A DNA stretch of 64,000 bases, from assembly GCF_028453695.1 (NCBI RefSeq), contig NC_135773.1, positions 9,982,001 to 10,046,000 on the forward strand, in the 5' to 3' direction. Below are positions 57,599 through 64,000 of the stretch, one piece after another; the stretch's first letter is position 1; each line of letters opens with the position of its first letter. The notes beneath the pieces were generated by a model. The model saw nothing but the letters and a program-made list of their open reading frames with translations, made no database searches and had not been told where the DNA came from. The DNA is from Augochlora pura. Taxonomy: Eukaryota; Arthropoda; Insecta; Hymenoptera; Halictidae. The position numbers and the translations under genes are program-made.

Positions 57599-60500
57599 GT
57601 TCCGTCATATTTTTAAATCTCCGTTGGTGAGAATTATTGGTGAAAAAACATAGTCATACAAATTTAATGCAAGGGTCCTGCTAAAGTAACGGGGATGCAA
57701 CCGTTTGCAAAGCAATGGTCTTCCAATGGAGACACTATTTTTGATGATTGTTATGTAACGCCCGGTATGCATATAGATCATCCACCAGAATAGTTGTCGA
57801 GCGGCATTTCGTCCATTTTTACTAATCTTTTGAACTTTTATTGCACTCGCTATTCATTTGAGGAAATGTAAGAGCGTCGGAAATTCCGCACCGTGTATTT
57901 GATTTCTGCTTTTAATTGAAACCCTTTTAACATGTTTGCCTCGACTGGGTCACTGCTGACTGACTGCTGCTAACTTTTAGGGAAAAAGCAAACGTGGCAT
58001 GCAACAGCGTCGACAAAGAGAGAAAGTATTTAAATAATTCCGAAAAAGCATTCGATTAATCAATCATTGAAATATAGCGAAATGTATTTATTTAACTTCA
58101 TGACAAATTTCACAATTCAATATCTTGAAAAATGTTATTTATGGCCACGTAAGGTTTGGTATTAATTAAATCAAAAAAATATGCGTCTGAGGCTTAAATA
58201 AATTTAATTAGAAGTATTTGGAAAAAAGGTAGTCTACGCGATAAATTAGCATAGATACGGCGGATTATTTTTTGTTGCCAGCAAAGAATATCTTTCATCT
58301 TTTTCGATCATTTATGAGATGTTGGAATAATTATCTCGCTTCGTCCATTTAATTTGAATCGAAATGTAACGAACGATAAAAAAACGAGACTGAAATGTGA
58401 ATCATCTGGTACGGATGTGTTAACGATATCGGTTCATAATGAGAAACTCGACTCCGTTGTTTTATGGCTGAAATATAGTTATCTTTATCACTTCGAAACC
58501 GTGCGACGACGTTGACGACTTCCGTGTAATTTATTACGAAGCTCGTGTAGACTATAAACACGACCAAACGGCATTTATGTGTTTAGCATCGGGACAACAC
58601 CGGCGGCGTTGCAAACTTCTATCGGCCATCAAATTTTCAATACTCGTACTAGCCTGTAAACACAATCGTTTCATTGAGAAATCATACCGCGTGCTCTCTT
58701 CGTTCATAAGACACGTATGTTAACAGAAGCGTCACGATTAACATGTCAATTAGAAAGCAAAATATGTTGCGTTCGTATCACCGGCACTTATCAAGCGCGT
58801 CTTATTGACGCGCGCAAATGATTATCGAGTCGAGGGGACGAATACATAATTCTTGCACAATAATGCCTCATACTGTACGGCGCATCCATTATTGTACACA
58901 GTTGCGAGAGGCGATCAAACGAAAGTCTTAAGAAATGAAATTCCCAACCTAAGTAGAGAATAATACCATTATTGCAACCGAAACGAAACATTTTCCCACC
59001 ATTCAATTCGATGTGATGAGCAAGCCCTCGCTGCACAAAATTCATTGTATTGTACACAGTCGGTTTAACATACGTGTAGAAAAATACACACTTCTTGCAT
59101 CCTAGGTTCTTCCTATCGCGACGTAAATCGTTACCGTGTTTTAGATAAACACGTTACTTTGCAATATAGTGACCTTAAATGCAAGTTTGAATTACGTCTA
59201 AGAAATTGCATATAAGTATTCGAATTTTAAATTTAAGTTGATTTAACATTTTACCAGGCAAATTTTACGAAGACCGTTAAAATTTGCTTTGTTCTTTGTG
59301 TAACGTCCCCGATTTCGATTTCGCATCTGTTATCGTTCGTTGTTGCCGAGGTCGCCGAGTCGAAGTGTTTTCGACCGGGAGTCGCGACTCCAAGCGTTCT
59401 CAGACAAAAACTCTAATTCCGATAAACTTTGTATCGCTTTCGAGGAATTCCCTTCGAAAATTAACGCGACATTTAAACAACCAACGTTTGCCCTATTTTC
59501 TGTGCAAAAATGTTTGCGTGCGCATTTTATGTATAAAAATAGATATTTCGTTTACTGTATTTTACCAGTTTAATCAGCACTGAAAGAGTTTGATTTATAC
59601 AATAGTTTCATCACAAATCCGTAGATGCTTTGTTCATTGGTGATTTGACGTATTTTTCACTAAATATTATCTTACAATAGTATTCAGGCATATATCGACT
59701 TAAAATGGTATCGCATAATGCAGTAACGATAAATTTCCTATAAACAATAATTCTAAATCTCAAGAAGCATTGTTTTATTTATACAATTATATAATTAATT
59801 ATTTCGTTTCACTATTTTATTTAATTCTTTTATTTCATTATTCTACTTTCATTCTTTAATATGTGATCTCACCCTGTCACTTAACATTTCAAAGGTACGC
59901 GACCCCTTAATTGCGAAGCCCACTGAAACAGTCGCAAACCCGCCGGAAGCATTTTGCTACGGGAATGTTTCAGAATTAAATACCGCGTGTGTACCGTAAG
60001 GATAACACGCGCCATCAAGGAGACCGTAGTCGATACGAGGCTGTAAAATGTGTAATCACAGTCGGCTGCGTAAGAGGCTTAAAAACAAGGGAGGAGAACG
60101 TATTACGGTAGGTGGACAGAAAAGTAGACGCGCCGCATCCCTTTTACAATGGCCCTCGCAATTCATACAATTTCGAGCTCGCGCGGACCATAAGCGGAGC
60201 CGCGCACTAATCCATGAAAGTAGGCCGCTGTGCATTATCGCTAATCGCGGCCAGGGTGTACCGGGCGCGCAGACGTTTCGGTATTAAACATCCTCGTCCG
60301 CTTGTCTCTGCGGGCTAACCGGGAGCCGCAATTGCTGGCCGGAGGTCGGGGTAATACTGATCTATTACGTGATTTCTTATCAGCCTAAGTACACAGTTTC
60401 AACTCGATCGGCTAATTAGCTTAACGGTGGCTGTTTAATCCTTCCCCGTTAAATTTTCTCCGTGATACCAATGATTAAAACTATTTTAAATAGTATGCAT

Positions 60501-61343
60501 ATCAATGCTATTTCAACTGCAATTAGTGTGCATGCATTTAGTTTAATCCTTAAATATTGATAACTTGACATAACCAGACTTAGAAGGAATGTTTTATCTT
60601 ATATTTATTGTTATCAAGGGATTATAATACTCTTTCAATTTTGGAATGTGTTAAAATACATTTTGGAGATCGTTTGATTTTGTTTAAAAGCAGACGAGAA
60701 GCAGTAAGTACTTGCTGTTAATATGTTTGATAATACTTTTATATTATGTAGCGTTACGACTGAAATAGTACTGTGCTATGAAATCAAATAGTTATGATGG
60801 CATTTAACCTTTTGTCATTACAACCGAGTAATCTTATCGATTACAAGTCAACGTTCTACATTCGCCAATAACAGAATTGTTAGAACTTTTCGATGCATAA
60901 AAATTGTATTGGTAAAAATGGTTCTTTAACATTTAAAGCACGTTGAAATCTTCTGTTTGATTAATAAACGTGCCATAATGTTGTTCGAGGTTTCAGATGA
61001 AAAACCATCTGCAAAGGACATTGAAGATAATAATTTTACGGGTTTGTGGATTTAAAAATGATTTCATATGCTTGCCTTTCTTTACCGATATTTATACTGA
61101 TAATTTATAACTTATGTACGGGTATCTATATTTATAATCTATAAACATAGTATAAAATATTTATTATTCAATAAATATTGCATACATCGGCCAAAACTAA
61201 CGTCTCGACTGTAGGACATTATTATAAATTCATGAAGGATATTGAATCCAACAGATATTTCCACCAAATCCGGTCTCGCGGTAAATTCATAAAAATTGCA
61301 TATGTGTTAAAATAACATGGCAATTTCTCAGTATTAGTCACTA

Positions 61344-61358
61344 ATATATATATATATA
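61344..61358. repeat. (AT)n microsatellite
   Basis: Short run of alternating A and T in AT-rich DNA. Confidence 0.9.
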
Positions 61359-62194
61359 CTTTTTCCATTTATTTGACTTCAGTAATAATAACATACTATT
61401 TTGGTCTCAAACTTTCTAGACAACTTGTATATCTATAATTCACAAGTGCAGTAAACAATGTTTATTACTTGATAATAGCTGTTGCTTGCATTACACGAAA
61501 CTCGCGTTGGACAATACTTCATATAAACCAGGGGCAGCATATTAAATCCATAAAATAATTAAAATTAAATTAGCTAAATCCGAAAGATATTCATGAAAAA
61601 TGTGCGAACATACAAGTGTTCAGACACTTATGGTTGAGGACGTGTATGCTTACATAGTTGCGATAGAATACCGGCGTACAGTTTTTCATGAGTCAGCCTC
61701 TCTATTGGATTCCGTCGTAGAAATGGGTGCAACACACGTTTCAAAATTGAACGAAGGTATTTATCGAAAAATGTGTTACCTGTAGCTAGTACGTTCGCGA
61801 AGAACGAAGAGAACGTGCATGGGAATGAACGAATTGCGAAATAATTTCTCGTTCCATTTGGCAATCGGTTATATATAGGTTTTTCGAGAATGACTTGTGG
61901 ACGAGCGATGATTCAGCGGTTGGGTACATAATCAAAGATCCTAGAGTGACTAATCAATAGATTGCAGATCTTTGCGCATGCATAACATGTACAGATGTTT
62001 AGAATGCAAGAAAACCTGTAAATTAACAAATAATATCTTTTATTTCCTTTCTACAATGAATAATCTTTTAAATAAGAAAGGAATATTGCTAAGTTGTTCA
62101 CTAAGAAATAAAATACTTAATATTTGATACTGACAAAATAAAGCACAGAATATTCGGCAATCTGACTTAGCTTTGATCTAACATTAATCGAAGA

Positions 62195-62376
62195 TTAACC
62201 CTTTGCATTATAATTTATTTCACAGCTGCGTTGCTTAACACTTCTTTATTCTTAATAATTGTTTCGATAGAAAATTTTTGTTTCCTGTATATCGAGAGTT
62301 TCGATTTAGAATGGAATGTATGCATATGTAAAATTTCGTCACAACTCTGACTTGTTAATATAGCGCAAGGTGTTAA
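62195..62376. mobile_element. piggyBac-like MITE, family 3
   Basis: TTAA lies at 62195-62198 and 62373-62376. The ends are TTAACCCTTTGCATTATA and, inward from the right, TTAACACCTTGCGCTATA. It is 182 bp with no coding capacity. The internal ttgcttaacacttc.t.attcttaat matches the split element at 33695. Confidence 0.75.
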
Positions 62377-63615
62377 GGCGTCATTCCAGGCTGACGTCTA
62401 TCATCTTGGTTAATATTGGCACACGTTCCTCGGCATTTCAAATAATTGTACAAGTCATAAACACTTAACGGTACACAGTTTGATGCAAGTTACGGACACC
62501 TTGTTTTCTTTTGAAACGGTAACATGACCCGCAGGAACCCGTCAGCCGAGACACTGATCGCAACCTGAACCGACCTTGATTTCTGGTCCAGCGTTGAACA
62601 GCCTCCAGGGAAATCCAGCCGATATCTCCGGAGAAAGTGCTTTTACACGAGCATCGTAACGGTTTAAGCTGCATCGTGACTCGCGCTTTACGTAACCGTC
62701 GACGTAAGAATGGACTGTCAGCTGCCCGCGGGGCCGGCAGCTGCCTAAAATTCGTTCCCCCAGAACTGATACGATCTCTTCAAGTTAATTCCAGGTGCGA
62801 TGATTGATGGTGATTAATTAGAGAACGGTGGGAGAGCGTGGTTTCGCCGGCACGCTTCTGCCTTTCTGTCAACGAATTTATATAATAGTTCGAGTTCGAG
62901 AAGAAAGGATAACCGGAGTTTCTTTCACGATTTCGAGATTTCGAGAATAAGTAGAGCTAATGCTAGAAAGCAGATAATTGCGACAAAAAAACTATAAATT
63001 CTTTGCGTTTCTGCAAAACAGAGTAGATCAACTGCTTCGCTTCTTGTTTCGCCACTCATTTGTCGGACTTACTTTCATCGATCTTTATTTTAAATTGTAG
63101 ACATTCATATTTCGAAACGTATACCACGTTCGCAGAGTAATTATCTCACTAATCAGTTTCGACCCAATTTTGTCTCTTAGATGAAGAACGTTGAATTAAT
63201 TTAATACACATCGGCATTTAAAATTATAACACGTAATTGTAATAATAGTTTACTCGTCAATATTGCTGCAATTTTAATTGACAATATGTAGGGACACCTA
63301 GTTTATACAACCGTACGATTTAAAGTAGTAAAAATATAATTTTCCTTTCTCGAAATATTTATGAAACATTCCCAACTATTCGGCAAAGTTCGAATATGCA
63401 TAAGCATATTTCATCTATCCCTCTGAATTACCAGTTATGTAAGTGACGCGTCATGAAAGAAGGAAATGAACGAACTTCGGCTGGCAATAAGCGAGAGACC
63501 GAAGCGTTCCGTAGCGTCGTTGCGAGGATGCAACGAAAACAGCATGACGGCTGGAATGTTGCAAGTTGCAGGCAGCGGCTACTGTTTGCTGCGCGAAAAA
63601 GTCGAACCCGGTTGA
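62377..63615. other. Gene-free stretch
   Basis: Mixed composition, with a GC-richer part at about 62470-62860. No gene or transposon is recognised. Confidence 0.45.
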
Positions 63616-63830
63616 GACGACTTTCGAGTTTTACTCGGTGACAGTGAGGAAGTTCGATGTCGTAGGACTCGCCCGTGGGACGACTTTCGAGTTTTACGAT
63701 AATAACGAGTTTCGAGCCGCGGAACCCGTTTGAAGCGACTTCCGAGCTTGACTGTCGGGAATGATGATTTTCGAGTTGCGGGATCGGACTCTCGAGCCGT
63801 GGAAAGCATTTATGATGACTTCCGTATGGC
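63616..63830. repeat. Degenerate repeat, CpG-rich, period about 30-60 bp
   Basis: gacgactttcgagttttac is perfect at 63616 and 63679. Related forms occur at 63733 (agcgacttccgagcttgac) and 63764 (gatgattttcgagttgcgg). The motif is close in style to the cttcgatttcgaga array at 20823-21136, which suggests a common minisatellite-like family. Confidence 0.65.
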
Positions 63831-64000
63831 TGAGCTCTATGACCGTAGTGGTAGAAACGATTTTAACCATCTACCTGATTACGGTGGCCGTTGCGGCTCC
63901 ACGCATCTCTAAACAAATAATCATTAATATACGTTAATTTATTTATTTAAAATATTATGTAAACCTTCACTAACTCATCAAGTTTACATTGTTTTAACGT

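Larger units (their letters stand above)
56704..62194. other. Long gene-free stretch
   Basis: Contains the dispersed repeat copy at 57539-57598, CpG-richer patches at 56940-57620 and 59880-60380, and otherwise AT-rich sequence. Plus-strand frames at 57159-57616 overlap in three registers and match nothing known. Confidence 0.4.

Noticed and set aside
57159..57616. Three overlapping plus-strand frames up to 117 codons
   Set aside because: All three registers are partly open, which points to composition rather than coding. No recognised content.
1..64000. CRISPR arrays, bacterial operons, ribosomal RNA, homeobox or other obvious conserved domains
   Set aside because: None seen. No regular direct repeats with unique spacers, no Shine-Dalgarno-led gene strings and no recognisable domain in any frame except the mariner remnants.

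Overview
This looks like nuclear DNA from an arthropod, most likely a holometabolous insect and possibly a hymenopteran. It is AT-rich, it has GC-richer islands that keep plenty of CpG, and it has no bacterial-style operons, ribosomal RNA or recognisable tRNA. The one well-supported gene has the layout of an insect cuticle-type gene: a two-codon first exon, a signal-peptide exon, a glycine-rich exon and a TATA promoter. The transposon remnants are mariner and TTAA-flanked piggyBac-like MITEs, both common in insects. The species cannot be named from what is visible.

Layout. The glycine-rich secreted protein gene lies on the minus strand at 2730-4792 (three coding exons, TATA box at 4834-4841). 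Most of the rest is gene-poor, and almost all open frames in it look like chance or antisense shadows. A few are long enough for their base composition to be listed as low-confidence candidates: 12493-13011 (-), 13932-14453 (+), 48630-49232 (+) and 51541-51978 (-). Strong core-promoter motifs without an assigned gene occur at 20139-20148 (+) and 45653-45660 (-).

Repeats. TTAA-flanked MITEs lie at 5839-6106, 29485-29732, 31963-32211, 33695-34603, 44742-45292 (with another MITE nested at 44931-45235), 46702-47006 and 62195-62376. A mariner 3' remnant at 46621-47157 is split by the 46702-47006 MITE. A composite repeat of about 0.7-0.8 kb, with mariner-like ends around a GC-rich core that carries a perfect 16-bp palindrome, occurs twice in inverted orientation (33765-34489 and 47279-48100). 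Local tandem or direct repeats occur at 6305-6600, 11282-11672, 20823-21136, 36290-36825, 43321-44254 and 63616-63830. A possible solo LTR lies at 55855-56698. An imperfect foldback at 16828-16940 could form a hairpin RNA.

How it fits together. Apart from the cuticle-like gene, I see no set of genes working together. The region reads as an intergenic or intronic landscape built by repeated transposon insertion. I found no convincing new multi-gene system. The most unusual items are the palindrome-bearing composite repeat, the nested insertions that give a relative order of events, and two long orphan open frames.
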